A DNA stretch of 64,000 bases from Diplolepis rosae (taxonomy: Eukaryota > Arthropoda > Insecta > Hymenoptera > Diplolepididae): assembly GCA_030998225.1 (NCBI GenBank), contig JAPYXD010000555.1, forward strand, positions 7,750,001 to 7,814,000, read 5' to 3'. The translations under genes were made by a program, and so were the position numbers. Under the pieces are notes generated by a model. That model was not told where the DNA came from. It saw only the letters and a list, made by a program, of their open reading frames with translations, and made no database searches. Numbering within the stretch: position 1 is the first letter of the stretch; every line of letters begins with the position of its first letter. Shown here piece by piece: positions 9,106 through 20,720 of this stretch.

Positions 9106-9813
9106 ATGCATTGATATACACACTAAGAGAAAAGTTATTCGAATCAAAAAAAGATATCTTTAGTGTCAAACAAGAAAATAATGCGAATCAAACGTTTTTT
9201 TGGTTCAACTAAATCTTTGGTTGTTTCAACTAAATTTTTCTAAAATTAACAACTTGGCGAATTGAAATGAAAAAATTCTTCGAATAAATCCGCATTTTCT
9301 TGAATCAACCATTTGTTTGAATTAATTTAATATCCCTATATATCCAAGAAAAAGGTTACCTGAATCAAATTCCTTTACCAGGATTAACCATTCCGTTATA
9401 GTCAGCAAAAAAATTCCAGTTTGAGATGATCACGACCGTAAATTCAATTTAGAAAATGCAAAGTTGTAAGACGGAAATAACTGGATTTCCAATGAGAACT
9501 TTTTTCATGAATTTTTATGGATGAACAAGATATTAATTTTTATTTATGATTATTTTCATTTCGTTTATCTCTTTTCAGAAAAAATTGAATTCCTCTTGTA
9601 ATTAGGGATTTGTAAAAATATCTCTTGTATTTGAAATACATTTTAGAGAAAAATGTATTGTTGGCGAAAAAGGAAATCCATTCAGGAGAATTCCTTTATA
9701 AAAGTACTTGATGACTGTTAGTCAGTACTCGTATTAGACAATAGCTTTTTACTGAATGTCCTCTTGCAAAAATAGTTAATATTAAAGTCAGGGTTGAGAG
9801 ATTTTATACCTTT
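9106..9813. other. Unassigned AT-rich sequence
   Basis: 9117-9412 is rich in GAATCAAA/TTTGATTC-like words and may be a decayed MITE, but no terminal repeats were confirmed. Confidence 0.45.
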
Positions 9814-9983
9814 CTCTTTAAATCTGAATCAGCGATAAGTATACCACTAATTACAATCAGAGTATATACGCTGATAAATCAGTTAAGTTTCACTGATTAA
9901 TCAGCGTATATACGCTGATTATGATTTGTGGTATACTTATAGCTAGTTAATCAGCGGGATTTCACTGATTCGGATGTAGAGAG
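9814..9983. mobile_element. CTCTC-family MITE, copy 1
   Basis: CTCTTTAAATCTGAATCAG at the left, CTGATTCGGATGTAGAG AG at the right. The interior is a palindrome (AGTATACCA...TGGTATACT, CGTATATACG). Flanked on both sides by TT. Related copies: 18632-19077, 24191-24430, 27977-29746, 41792-42456. Confidence 0.8.
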
Positions 9984-10350
9984 TTCCTTCAAGGCAATAT
10001 TGTATTTGCCTTTTATTAAGCACAAATATACAGAATTAATTAATTAATTAATTAAGTTTTCAGAATTCTATAAATTAAAAGATCGGAAAATCAGAAATTG
10101 AATTTAATCACTTTTTTTAAGCTACATCTTTAAAAATTTTCTTCTCTTGCTATAAACTAAGCCATAAAAAACCGGATAGTTTCAAGCTTGCTTATGGCTA
10201 TACAAGGATATACTACAACATTTTTAAAAGTACATGAAACGAGTACACAGGAAATCCATTAACGCCTTTATACAGTAAATGCCCTACGCTTAAAAACATG
10301 TTTCTTTTAAGAATCTGAAAATGAAGAAAATAAATTCTGCGTTTCCTTAA
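9984..10350. other. Unassigned AT-rich sequence
   Basis: Contains a short (TTAA)n-like run at about 10036-10053; otherwise nothing recognised. Confidence 0.5.
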
Positions 10351-10498
10351 GGGCATGTGATTTAAGTAATTAGCAAATTTTATTGATTTTAGGTTTCTGC
10401 ATGTTTGTGCCCAAAGTACATACAATTTTGTTTCGAAAATTTCGGTAATTTTAGAGAAGATAAAAACGGACGGCGATAGACTACTTTTGGTTTCGAAA
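10351..10498. repeat. Family D element, left half
   Basis: Preceded by TTAA (10347-10350) and starting GGGCATGTGAT, then GGTTTCTGCATGTTTGTG and GAGAAGATAAAAACGG as in 43212-43567. It breaks off at the junction with the HINE-like copy at 10499, which probably inserted here. Confidence 0.75.
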
Positions 10499-10705
10499 TT
10501 CAACAAATATGCCCGCTTCGCGGGAAAATTCTCATCGCGCGCTCTGAGCGCAGCTCGCTTCGTTTGGAGGTTCAAGTGCGCACGGGACGCGCGATTCGAA
10601 AGTCGCGCTTTGCGCTCCGAAATATGTGAACGTCGCGCTCCGCACTCGGCCTTATATTCTTCGCATACATATAAGTTTACTTCTTGTAATTTGATACTGA
10701 AGCTT
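10499..10705 (-). repeat. HINE-like repeat, 3' part (copy c)
   Basis: Minus-strand copy of the terminal hairpin (GCCCGCTTCGCGGG), GC cluster and the stretch ending TTTGATACTGAAGC. Interrupted at about 10710 by the GC-rich island; HINE-like sequence in the same orientation resumes at 11237. Confidence 0.8.
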
Positions 10706-10724
10706 AAGTCACGCAAGTGCGAAT

Positions 10725-11220
10725 TGCCGAAGGTGATAATACGGCACAATATTGGCCCAATCTCGACAGCCAAGAGTCGGCTATTGTTATTGGGCCAGTG
10801 TCACTGTTTGCATCGGTCAAATGCAGGGCCGACGACGGCGGCCTTTTTCGGCTGTTTAAATTTACCGACCTTCAGCTGAAACTTGGCCTAGTGTCAGCCC
10901 TATACCAAGCCGACTGTCATTTTTACTATGGCATTCAGTTCTGAAAGTAGAAGAGCCAGAGTCATGGCTCAGGGACGGCATGCACATTATTGGGCCATAT
11001 GTCACTTTTACCACTACAAACCATTCTGGAAGTGAGAAAACCAGAGATCGGCACAGCATTGGCCCGTTGCTGTGCCGAAAACAAGTGCTGGCGGCCTGAG
11101 TTTGGCCCAGAATTGGTCGCCAAGTGCATACCGGAGTTATTATTCCAGCAACGGCACGATATTGGCAGCCGATCGTCGGCAAATTTTTGGCGATGCCGGG
11201 CCAGTGTTGGATCGTATCTA
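10725..11220. repeat. GC-rich low-complexity island
   Basis: About 500 bases near half GC in an otherwise AT-rich window. Variants of CGGCACAATATTGGCCCA recur (10739, 10789 inverted, 10991, 11050, 11153), with TGGGCCAGTGTC and CCGACGACGGCGGCC. Open frames exist on both strands but overlap each other and have no recognisable domain. I take it as a diverged short-period repeat inside a minus-strand HINE-like copy. Confidence 0.6.
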
Positions 11221-11236
11221 ATTTCTGTTTTTAAGG

Positions 11237-11405
11237 AAACGATTTCTTATTTTAAAGCTTATTTTGTACCTCACATATTTTTGTTAAAAAATGGAATTTT
11301 TAATTTGCAATATTTAAAATAAAAACATAAGATATATATCTTGTCAAAGAATGTCATACTGAGTATTTGTAAACCTCATTTAGACAAATAATTCCATTTT
11401 CCATT
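11237..11405 (-). repeat. HINE-like repeat, internal units, minus orientation
   Basis: AAGGAAACGATTT, ACCTCACATATTTT and GTAAACCTCATTTAG match internal units of the family in reverse. At about 11400 orientation flips to plus, forming an inverted junction. Confidence 0.7.
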
Positions 11406-12270
11406 TAAATTATATGAGGTACAAAAAAAAACATTATAATACAAAATTATTCACTACAAAAAGATCTAAAAATTGTAATTGCAACATTTTTTTATAAGAT
11501 GTGAATTTTTTTTTTAATTCGAAAAAACACTATTAAAAACTGAAAATTCAATTTTTTAACAATAGTATATGAAATAGGACAAGAAGGTAAGAACGCCATT
11601 TTTCAAACAAAATATGCGGGATGTGGAAAAAATGTTAGGATGGAAAATTATTTGCCTAAATGAGACTCACAAATTGTCATTCAGACATTTTTCGACAGGA
11701 TTGATATTTTATGTTTTGATTTTTATAAAAACTAATGGAAATCAAGAATTCCATTTTTTAAACAAAATATGTGAGATATAAGTGAGCGCTGGAATTTAAA
11801 ATCGTTTGCCTAAATGAAGTCAACGATTGATTTTTCTGTTTGAGATATTTGGAAGAAAATAAGTTATTTTAATCTTTTATTATTTTTTTAAATCTATTTA
11901 TTATAGTTACAGAAATGTATATAGAAAATCGAACACGAATATTATACTGAGAAAAAAATGTATGCAACAAAACTTTTTTTATTGTCCTAACAAAACACTT
12001 TTTTTAAGTAACCAAAATTTGATTCATATAGCAAAATGTTTTGTTGCCACAACAAAAGAATTTTGTTGCATAAATACCAACGAAATGTTTTTTTTGATTT
12101 GACAAAAAATTTTTGTCAGTATATGATAAGAATGTATTCATTAAGATCTACAGAGATTTAAGTAAATGGAATTTTTTCCCTATTTAAAAAAAAATTGTAT
12201 TTAAAGGAAATAAAACACCGAGCGCGAGGCGCGCGATGAGAATTTGCCTGCAAAGCGGGCATCAAGTTTT
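11406..12270 (+). repeat. HINE-like repeat (copy d), diverged
   Basis: Internal units with ATATGTGAGATA motifs, then a degenerate GAGCGCGAGGCGCGCGATGAG and hairpin CCTGCAAAGCGGG at 12240-12262. Older than the other copies, and interrupted by a small MITE at 11947-12119. Confidence 0.7.
11947..12119. mobile_element. Small TA-flanked MITE
   Basis: CTGAGAAAAAAATGT at the left and ATTTTTGTCAG at the right are inverted. Flanking TA at 11945-11946 and 12120-12121. Interior words AACAAAA/TTTTGTT are arranged symmetrically. Inserted in HINE-like copy d. Confidence 0.6.
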
Positions 12271-12921
12271 TAATATAGGAAAGATAGGAGTCAAATATGT
12301 ATATAAAATATCTGGAAATTAAATATTCACGTGGAACATTTCATTCTTTGGGTCATATATATATATGGAGAGTTGAGAAGCTTTCGTCTCAGTTTGTAGT
12401 AGAAAAAAAAATTGACATCAGTGACGCAGTAAGAAAAAACTACCCTATAAAGGGTTTGAGAGAATAAAACATAATTCCTGTTTCGTTTATTCCACTTCAT
12501 TCGTTGAATTTCCAGTCTCTGAATTAAACAGTTTTTCACGGAATACTGTCCTGTTTGTCTAAATATTGTGACGTATAAAAAAATTCCATTTATTGTCTTG
12601 ATTATTTAAAGAGATGACATTTTATTTCAATTATAATTTCCGGCAATATCAAAATAGGATGCCTATGATTATTGTATCCTAAGGAAACCATTTAATTGAA
12701 AGTACAGGTGATTAAATTGGGTTGTGGATTCAATCAATGATGGATAGAACATAGTAATTATCTGCAAGGTGGGTAATTATGTAATAGAAGTTTATTACCA
12801 AACCGCAATGTAATTTAACAACACATGATGTATTGTAATTTCACAACTTATGGTGGCACCACTTCACAACAAATTCATAACACTTGTATTGAAATTCCAA
12901 AAAATTACTTTACAAGTATTG
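12271..12921. other. Unassigned AT-rich sequence
   Basis: Nothing recognised. Confidence 0.6.
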
Positions 12922-14970
12922 TTTTTACATTCTTATCATGGATGAGAAGGTATTAGTTTTATGTGAAAAATGACTTTCGAAATTTTCATCAAATCTTTAC
13001 GTTTTGAGACCCCTGAGTTAGAAAAAGTGGTATTTACGAAAGTGTCTGTCTGTCTGTCTGTAGTAGGTCGTATACTCGATAACTCTCGATAGAATTATCA
13101 GATAGAATTGAGCTTGGGCATACTTTATCGGAGCCGAAAAGTAAGGACAATTTCGTTAACCAGCCATATCCAACCAAAATTGAGGAAACTAGACCATTTT
13201 TTGTGTTTTTGAAAAAATCAAAAATTCTGATACTGGTTTTTAATAGCGCTCATAAATCTCTACAAATTATCTCAATAACATTCTTTGATCAAACCAAAAT
13301 TAGAAATGTTACAGCATCTTAAAACTTGTAAAAAGTTAATATCAAAATTCCATTTTTTGGTTAAATTATACGAGATATGAAACAAAGTTATCGTACAAAA
13401 TTATTTTCTACATTAAGATCTACAAATTAGAATTGTCACATTTTTTCATAAGATGTATATTTTTCTTTTTAATTTAAAAAAATACTATTGAAAATCCAAA
13501 ATTCAATTTTTTTTTACAATAATATGTGAAATACAAAAAAACGTAAGAATGCAAAGTTGTTTGTTTTAAAGACATCTACAATTATTGTCTCACACAGTTT
13601 TTGATAAAACATATATTTTTCGTTTCAATTCCAAAAATACGATTAAAATGGAAAAATTCCATTTTTTAGACAAAATATATGAGATACAAAAAAAACGTTT
13701 AGATGGAAAATTATTTGCCTAAATGAGGTCTACAAATTCTCATTAAGACGTTTCTCGACAGGATGATTATTTTATGTTTTGATTTTAAATATTGAAAAAA
13801 TTCGATTTTTTTCACCAAAATATGTGAGATACGAAATAAGCGTTGTTCTGCAAAATCGTTTCCTTAAGGTAGTACGATCACGAAAATTAGACCTCAGACA
13901 AAAATAGATAATTTTGCTTTCAAGAATAGCAACATTATTATTGAAGGGCCAATTTGAATGAGAAAAGATTATTTTTCATGAAAAAAATTTGAAACACAAA
14001 AAAATAATGTTATTAATAAATTTTATTTTTGCCCAAACTTATTTTCTTATCGCTTCGAGCCAAATTTTTGAAAATGATGCAATTCTAATAAATTATGGTT
14101 CATTTTCTTACAAAAAAGATTCTCTACAACTTGACCGTTTCCTATTTTTGAAATTGAATTAATTATTATCAAATACAGCAATTTGTTTATAAAAATTTTG
14201 TTTTGAAAAATTGTTTTTTTATAATTTCAGCCATTAAAGAATTCATTTCAAAAATGGGAAACGGTCAAGTTGTAGAGAATCTTTTTCCTAAAAAAATGAA
14301 CCGTGATTTATTATAATCGCATCATTTTTAAAAATTTGGCTCGAAGCGATAAGAAAATAAGTTTGGGCAAAAATGAAATTTATTAATAACATTATTTTTT
14401 TGTGTTTCAAATTTTTTTCATGAAAAATAATCTTTTTTCTTTCAAATTAGCCTTTCAATAATAATATTGCTATTCTTGAAAGCAAAATTATCTTTTTTAG
14501 CTTGAGGTCTAATTTTCGTGATCGTACTACCTTAAATAAAGTCTACGATTATTTTTTCTTTTTGAGAGATTTGGAATAAAATAAAATATTTTAATCATGT
14601 AATTTATTAAAAAGTTACTGAAATGTATTCAGAAAATCGAGCGCGAAGCGCGAGTGTCATGATGAGAATGTGTTCCTTAAGGCCGATAGAGCCTTAAGTA
14701 AATTGAATTTCCTATTTCACTTAAACTGAAAAAGAAATTTAGTGAATTTGAGAAAATGAGTAATTCACATCATCTTTAATATTATAAAATTGGTTTGAGC
14801 TTCAGTATTAAATTATAAGAAATAAACTTAAATGTATGCGAAGAGCACAAGACCGAGCGCGAAGCGCGACGATCACATCGCGCGCCCTAGGCGCGCTCAA
14901 GCTTGCGAACCAGGCGAGCTGCGCGCGATGCGCGCGATAAGAATGTGCCCGCGAAGCGGGCAGATTTATT
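12922..14970 (+). mobile_element. HINE-like repeat, best full-length copy (copy e)
   Basis: Without the nested element it is about 1.38 kb. In order: subterminal TTACATTCTTATCATGGATG; (GTCT)n at 13043-13061; TCGATAACTCTCGATAGAATT; four diverged units starting near 13344, 13497, 13651 and 13797 (period about 150), each with an ATA(T/C)GTGAGATACGAAA-like core; a first GC hairpin CGAGCGCGAAGCGCGAG (14638), GATGAGAATGTG and hairpin CCTTAAGGC..GCCTTAAG (14675-14698); then a second GC cluster, GATAAGAATGTG (14936-14947), hairpin GCCCGCGAAGCGGGC and AGATTTATTT. GTCT microsatellite, 150-bp core units, short subterminal inverted repeats and a 3' hairpin are the published layout of Helentron-derived nonautonomous elements such as DINE-1. 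No protein is encoded. Confidence 0.75.
13868..14531. mobile_element. Palindromic TTAA element, family A copy 1
   Basis: A 664-bp near-perfect palindrome with ends GGTAGTACGATCACG and CGTGATCGTACTACC, flanked by TTAA at 13864-13867 and 14532-14535. Uninterrupted HINE-like copies have a single TTAA at this place (CGTTTCCTTAAATAAAG, minus strand at 52911-52930), so the target duplication is verified. Superfamily piggyBac or Kolobok by target; no transposase. Confidence 0.9.
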
Positions 14971-15417
14971 TATTTCTGAACATACTCAAATAATATTGAG
15001 TAAAACTACATATATAGATGATATAATAATTTATATTTCTGTAAAAACTTGCTTGCAAAATCAATGTTAAATGGATTGTCCGTGAAGCTGATATACAAAA
15101 TCGTTTCTTTAAAATACACGCCTTCGTCCACTCGTGAAAATCACCATAAACGTCTCGAATTTCTTAACTAGGTATAGGACAATAGTCTTTTTCAAGGAGG
15201 AAAAAAACCTCTCAGGATTGCTCATATAAAAAAATTTTCGGTCAGCAAAGCCACATGTCTCGAGTCGGTTTTGAAAACAGTTCAGATCATTCTGTGAGAG
15301 AATCCGGTAACAAAGTCTTCACTAAAAGTTTTCAAAAACGTAAACCTTGTTCGCGTTTTGCCTTTGATAACTAATTTGTCATCCTTCTTTAATAATAAAT
15401 TTTTTTTTTAAATTCCG
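14971..15417. repeat. Tail duplicated from or to 8091-8527
   Basis: Together with the preceding 260 bases it matches 7800-8527. After AATTCCGAT the similarity stops and a second HINE-like copy begins. Confidence 0.8.
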
Positions 15418-17265
15418 ATATGAAAAAAAGTTATCACACAAAATTATTTTCTACATTAAGATCTACAAAGTAGAATTGCCACATTTTTTCATAAGATGTA
15501 TATTTTTCTTTTTAATTTAAAAAACTAGTATTGAAAATCCAAAATTCAATTTTTTTGACAATAATATGTGAAATACAAAAAAACGTAAGAATGCAAAGTT
15601 GTTTGTTTTAAAGACATCTACAATTTTTGTCTCACACAGTTTTTGATAAAACATATATTTTTCGTTTCAATTCCAAAAATACGATTAAAATGGAAAAATT
15701 CCATTTTTTAGACAAAATATATGAGATACAAAAAAAACGTTTAGATGGAAAATTATTTGCCTAAATGAGGTCTACAAATTCTCATTAAGACATTTCTCGA
15801 CAGGATGTATATTTTATGTTTTGATTTTAAATATTGAAAAAATTCGATTTTTTTCACCAAAATATGTGAGATACGAAATAAGCGTTGTTCTGCAAAATCG
15901 TTTCTTTAAATAAATTCTACGATTGTTTTTCCTTTTTGAGAGATTTTGAAGAAAATAAATTATTTTAATCATGTAATTTATTTAAAAGTTACTGAAATGT
16001 ATACAGAAAATCGAGCGCGATGCACGAGCGTCATGATGAGAATGTGTTCCTTAACCCTTTGCGGCATATATTTTTTAGGGGAACGAATTTTTATGATAAT
16101 TGTTACATAAGGGTTTTAGGGGTCGCTGATTACAAATCTGAACTCAGATTTTGGAAATTCAAAATGGCGGCTTCAAGATGGCGGTCATAATATTACATTT
16201 TTTTAAATTTGTTTTTGAAAATTGGTATACAGGGGTTTTTGAGGTCACTAATTACGAATCTGACCTCAGATTTTGGAAATTCAAAATAGCTGATCCAGGA
16301 TGGTGGCCAAAATCTTAAATTTTTTAAAATTTGTTTTTGAAAATTGGTATAGAGGGTTTTTTGGTGTCGCTGGTCACGAATTTAAACTCAGAATTTGAGA
16401 ATGGTAGATTCAAGGTGGCGTCTAACAATGAAATATTATTGTAACATTTTTGAAATTGCTGATTATAAACTTGAACCATAATTTCAAAAATTCAAATGGG
16501 AAGGTTCCAGATGGTGGAAGTAACAAAAATGGGAATTTAAAAAGTGCAGGTTTATTGAGGTACAATCGGAAATAAGCAAAGTCAAGAGATTTTTTCAAAA
16601 ATATTAATTAAAAAATTTTTATTCTAGCCGCCATATTGGAGCCGCCATTTTGAATTTCCAAAATCTGAAATTGGATTTGTGATAAGCGACCTCGAAAATA
16701 TCATAATGCAATTTTCAGAAAAATCGAATAATATTTCAATTTATGGACGCCATATTGGATCCGCTATTTTGAATTATCAAAATCTGAGACTAGATTCGTG
16801 ATCAGCGATCTCAAAAACCCTGGTACATAAATTTTCGTAAAAAAATTCCTAAAAGTTCCTCCAATAATGAATTCTTTTTAGAAAAAGGGTTTTTTTTTCT
16901 GAATTTGTATGTTAAAGTTGACAAATTTTCACAAAATCTGGTACTTTTAAACGTGAATTTATATTTGATAACATCCTAGGATCGTAAAATAACAAAAAGC
17001 AGTTGGAAACCGGATCAAAATTACATTTAAATCGCGAAAATTTGGAAAAAAATAAGTGGCATCAGGTGATGCCACTGTGCCGCAAAGGGTGAAGGCTGAT
17101 AGAGCCTTAAGAAAATTTCATTTCCTGTTTCACTTAAATTCAAAAATAAATTTAGTGACTGAGAAAATGCATAATTCACATCATCTGTATTATTATTATA
17201 AAATTGGTTTGAGCTTCAGTATCAAATTATAAGAAATAAACTTAAATGTATGCGAAAAGCATAAG
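15418..17265 (+). repeat. HINE-like repeat (copy f), 5' truncated
   Basis: Starts in the first internal unit (GAAAAAAAGTTATC), runs through the other units, the first GC hairpin (AGCGCGATGCACGAGCG, about 16014) and resumes after the nested 16055-17089 element up to CTTAAATGTATGCG. The second GC cluster is missing. Confidence 0.8.
16055..17089. mobile_element. TTAA element, family B
   Basis: Ends CCCTTTGCGGCA and TGCCGCAAAGGG; flanks TTAA (16051-16054) and TGAA (17090-17093, one change). In uninterrupted copies GTTCCTTAAGGC is continuous here. The interior holds direct copies of AGATTTTGGAAATTCAAAAT(GG) and inverted copies of the same words with CCGCCAT motifs. CCC...GGG termini and TTAA suit piggyBac. 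Noncoding. Confidence 0.85.
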
Positions 17266-17640
17266 CATAATTTTACTTAATAATACCTTGACTCTAATTT
17301 CACATTACATTTTGGTAATAAAATTCTATTAAAGTGGTATAAAATCATAAAAAGCTTTAACAGTGTAGGTATCATTTTTGCTTTCGATAAAAGTGATTCA
17401 CCATTTTGATATTTATTTTCCTTTCAGTTTAAATGAAATACCCTACCTATCCGTACCTTACTGTTATATACCAGTGATTAATGATTGTCGCAGAAGATCG
17501 ATATTATACCTTCGCTCTGATTCAACTTCTATCTACGCCGCTTCAACTAGTTTTGAGTTGTATTTCTGAAAAAAATGTTAATACAAAGTTAGATGCATTA
17601 TTATTACTTATGATTTGTTAATCTGAGTTGAGGGTTAATC
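17266..17640. other. Unassigned sequence
   Basis: Contains a 63-codon open frame (17378-17569) with no recognisable domain; not supported as a gene. Confidence 0.5.
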
Positions 17641-17960
17641 CACACGGCGGTGAGTGCGTAGTACGAAGGATCCCCACAGGTGCAGACTTCCGGCCATTTT
17701 GATTATCTCGATCTTGTGTAGTAGTAGCGTATTGCAATAGACGCATACCTAGTTCAAATGTACAAGGCTTTGTCAGTACGGTGCCAAGGCTGTACGAAGA
17801 AGAAGAAGAAGAAGAAGATTACGCTCCGCTGTATCGTAATAGGCGCATGCGCAGTTTAATTTTTACATTACATTCCTCTGTATCGTAATACACAACATTA
17901 CGCTACTCTCAACTGTAGTGTAAAAACGAGTTTATAAGCCGGAGGCACATAAAGGTCTTT
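17641..17960. repeat. TATGTGCC element, half copy with flanking repeat
   Basis: Shares TGTACAAGGCTTTGTCAGTA, (GAA)n at 17798-17818, ATTACGCTCCGCTGTATCG and CCGGAGGCACATA with 26187-26625 in the opposite orientation. The other half is absent. Confidence 0.75.
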
Positions 17961-18631
17961 AGAAAGATCTATACAAGTCCGCGATGACTTTTATGACTCC
18001 CGAACTTGGATTTTAAATTGTTCCGGTCGAATTTTATTGATCTCAAACTAAGAGATTTTTCGAGTTAGATTGAAGATAATATCGCACAGAACTATTGTCG
18101 CGAGACCGGTGATAATTCCGAAGGAAAATCCAGTAGACGAACCAGACGAAGAATTAACTGACTAACTGCTCGCTCTTGATGTGGGCCCGGCCTCTTTTAT
18201 ATTTTTCTTTACAAATTGACGGTCAGCATGAATCGTGACGAAGTCATATTTTCTTATTGTTAGAAGAGAAGGGCCTCTTTGCTTCTCCCTACTTCTCCCT
18301 ACTCTTGATTCCCCTTCATTGATTTTCTCATAGATTTCTACTATACCTAGCATGTGTGTATTTAATACATTTGAATACGTCATACATACATACATAAGAA
18401 TAAATAAGGGTCGGACTTGATTTAGTAAACAGTATAGACAATTGCTTCACCTGTGGTTAAAATTTATTCTTTGTAGGAATTTGAAATCTGGGTTATGATT
18501 GATAGATTTAAGCACCTGAGAGGGATGGATCGTTTGTTACTTTAAACAAATCCTTTGGTATGAAATTAACCAAAAATTGTACGGTTGACCAAATTTTTGG
18601 TTTATTATACCAAAGAATTTGGTCAATTGTA
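17961..18631. other. Unassigned sequence
   Basis: 18530-18631 has TTAACCAAAAATTG/TTTGGTT words that resume at 19080-19135, so the MITE at 18632 probably lies inside an older AT-rich repeat. No gene. Confidence 0.45.
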
Positions 18632-19077
18632 CTCCTTAAACCTGAATCAGTGAAATAGTCACTGGTCATATCAGTGAAAATATATCAATTGATGCATCAG
18701 TGCCCTGCTTTGATTTCACTGAGGAATCAGTGAACGTGCCACGTGAACATAACTTTTGAATTCGCGAATTCAAAAGTTACATCTGCACGTTACATAACAT
18801 AATTATACACAATGATAATTACAATACATAATAATAATTATGTTATTTCTTTTTAGTGTTGATTAAACTAAAATAAAGGAGTTCATCAATCGTTAAAATA
18901 TATTGCTGGTTTTATTATTCCTACCTGAAGATTTCACTGATTCAATAAGTGAGTTCAATCTATTTCACTGATTCATAGGTCGAATTTCACTGATACGCAG
19001 TAAAAGACTTATAGCTGCTGCTATCAGTGAATAGTCACTGCGAATCAGTGGCCGTTTACTGATTCGGGTTTAGAGAG
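18632..19077. mobile_element. CTCTC-family MITE, copy 2
   Basis: Left CTCCTTAAACCTGAATCAG, right CTGATTCGGGTTTAGAGAG. Many internal TCAGTGAA/TTCACTGA words. TA on both sides (18630-18631, 19078-19079). This copy supplies the empty site for the mariner in copy 4. Confidence 0.85.
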
Positions 19078-19079
19078 TA

Positions 19080-19526
19080 TAATAAGAAAATTCGTTCTTA
19101 ACTCTATTTTTTGGATTAACCAAATATTTTTCTGAGTACTCGATTTTTTTTCAAACCTTGAGATTATATTGAATAACTCATCTGTATATAAGTTTAATTT
19201 AAAACTGCCCATCTTCTATTCAGATAATAAAAGGTACCTTCACAATCTTTTCTTCCAATTTTCTCCAGCTTTAGCCGCAGAAGGAGTTTATATGTAAAGA
19301 GTACTTTAAAGTGAACAATGCCTTCAAGCTAAGAGTCTTCAAGTCCTCTTCTGAGCTCTTGTTTTCGTATCTTCTGTTTTTAATCAAATTCAAGCTATCC
19401 TTAAAAAAACTACCCTCGAGAAGAAAGATCATAGTATATTAAAACATCAGATTAAATTAGATTTCATCTTTCTATGAATCCATTGTATTATAAATGTGCT
19501 ACCCTGGATCAAATATAAATTAATGA
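19080..19526. other. Unassigned AT-rich sequence
   Basis: Nothing recognised beyond the AT-rich repeat remnant at 19080-19135. Confidence 0.5.
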
Positions 19527-20720
19527 TATTTAGGGCATGTGATATTTTCAAAATAAGTAAATTTTATTGATTTTAGGTTTCTACATGTTTATGTATACAT
19601 ATAACTTTATTTCTTGTAATTTGATACTGAATTTCAAGTCAATTTTATATTATTGTAGATGTGAGTTACATTTTCACAAAGTTAATAAATTTTTTAATTT
19701 CAAATGAAAAAGAAAACTCTATTTACTTAAGGAACACATTCTCATCATGACAGTCGCGCTTCGCGCTCGATTTTCTGTATACATTTCTGTAATTTTCTAA
19801 TAATTTACAAGATTAAAAAGAATTGATCTTCTTCCTAATATCCGAGGAAAAAAATTCGTAGACTGTTTTTAAGCAAATGATTTTTAATGTTAACGCTTAT
19901 TTTGTATCTCACATATTTTGGCTAAAAATGGAATTTTTGATTTTTAATAATATTTATTGAAATTGAAATGAAAAATATATATTTTATCAGAAACTGTGTC
20001 AGACAAAATTTGTAGACCTAATTGAAGCAAACAATTTTTCATTTTTACGTTTATTTCTTATTTCACATATTATTATTTAAAAATTTAATTTTGGATTTTC
20101 AATAGTATTTTTTTAAATTAAAAAGAAAAATGTTGCGATTCAGACTTGTAGATCTTTATGTAGTAAACAATTATGTATCATAACTTTTTTCTCGTATTTC
20201 GTAAAAATTAACTGAAAATGGAATTTATAGATATTGACTTTTTTCAAGCTTTAACATACTGTAATTTTCCTAATTTTAGTTTAATCCAAAAATGTTATTA
20301 GGATAATTAGTAGAGATTTATGAGAATTATCAAAAACCAGTATTGAAATTTTTGATTTTTTCATAAAGTTTTTTTCAATAACAGAAAAAATGCACCTATT
20401 TTGATAATTTTGGTCGGATGTGGTTGGTTAGCAAACTTGTCCTTACTTTTTCGGCTCCGATAAAATATGCTAAAGTTCCATCCAATCCGATAATTTTATC
20501 GAGAGTTATCGAGTATGCGACCTACAAAATATTTTGGAGATATTTTTCCATTATCAAAACCAAAAGTAGTCTATCTACTTTCGTTTTTATCTTCTCTACT
20601 ATTCCTTAAATTTTGAAAACAAAATTTTATGTATTTTTGACACAAACATGTTGAAACTGGACCAAATTCTTTATACTAACTTGCTACTTTTCTCAAGTAG
20701 GTATCTTTAAGTCACATAAT
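19527..20720. repeat. Family D element split by a HINE-like copy
   Basis: Left part 19527-19595 (AGGGCATGTGAT, GGTTTCTACATG) and right part about 20535-20720 (CAAAACCAAAAGTAGTCTATC, TTTATCTTCTCTACTATTCC, ACTTGCTACTTTTCTCAAG). The middle of D is lost at the junction. Confidence 0.7.
19596..20534 (-). repeat. HINE-like repeat (copy g), minus orientation
   Basis: From TTTCTTGTAATTTGATACTG, through the first GC hairpin (GTCGCGCTTCGCGCTCG, about 19752) and reversed internal units, to TTTTATCGAGAGTTATCGAG. Lacks the second terminal module and the microsatellite. Confidence 0.8.

Noticed and set aside
10213..11322. Open frames up to 186 codons on both strands
   Set aside because: They run through HINE-like GC hairpins and the low-complexity island, overlap each other on opposite strands, and contain no recognisable domain.
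20400..20530. Possible reverse transcriptase or LINE fragment
   Set aside because: The sequence is fully explained as the reversed HINE-like internal segment; no RT motif such as YxDD is seen.
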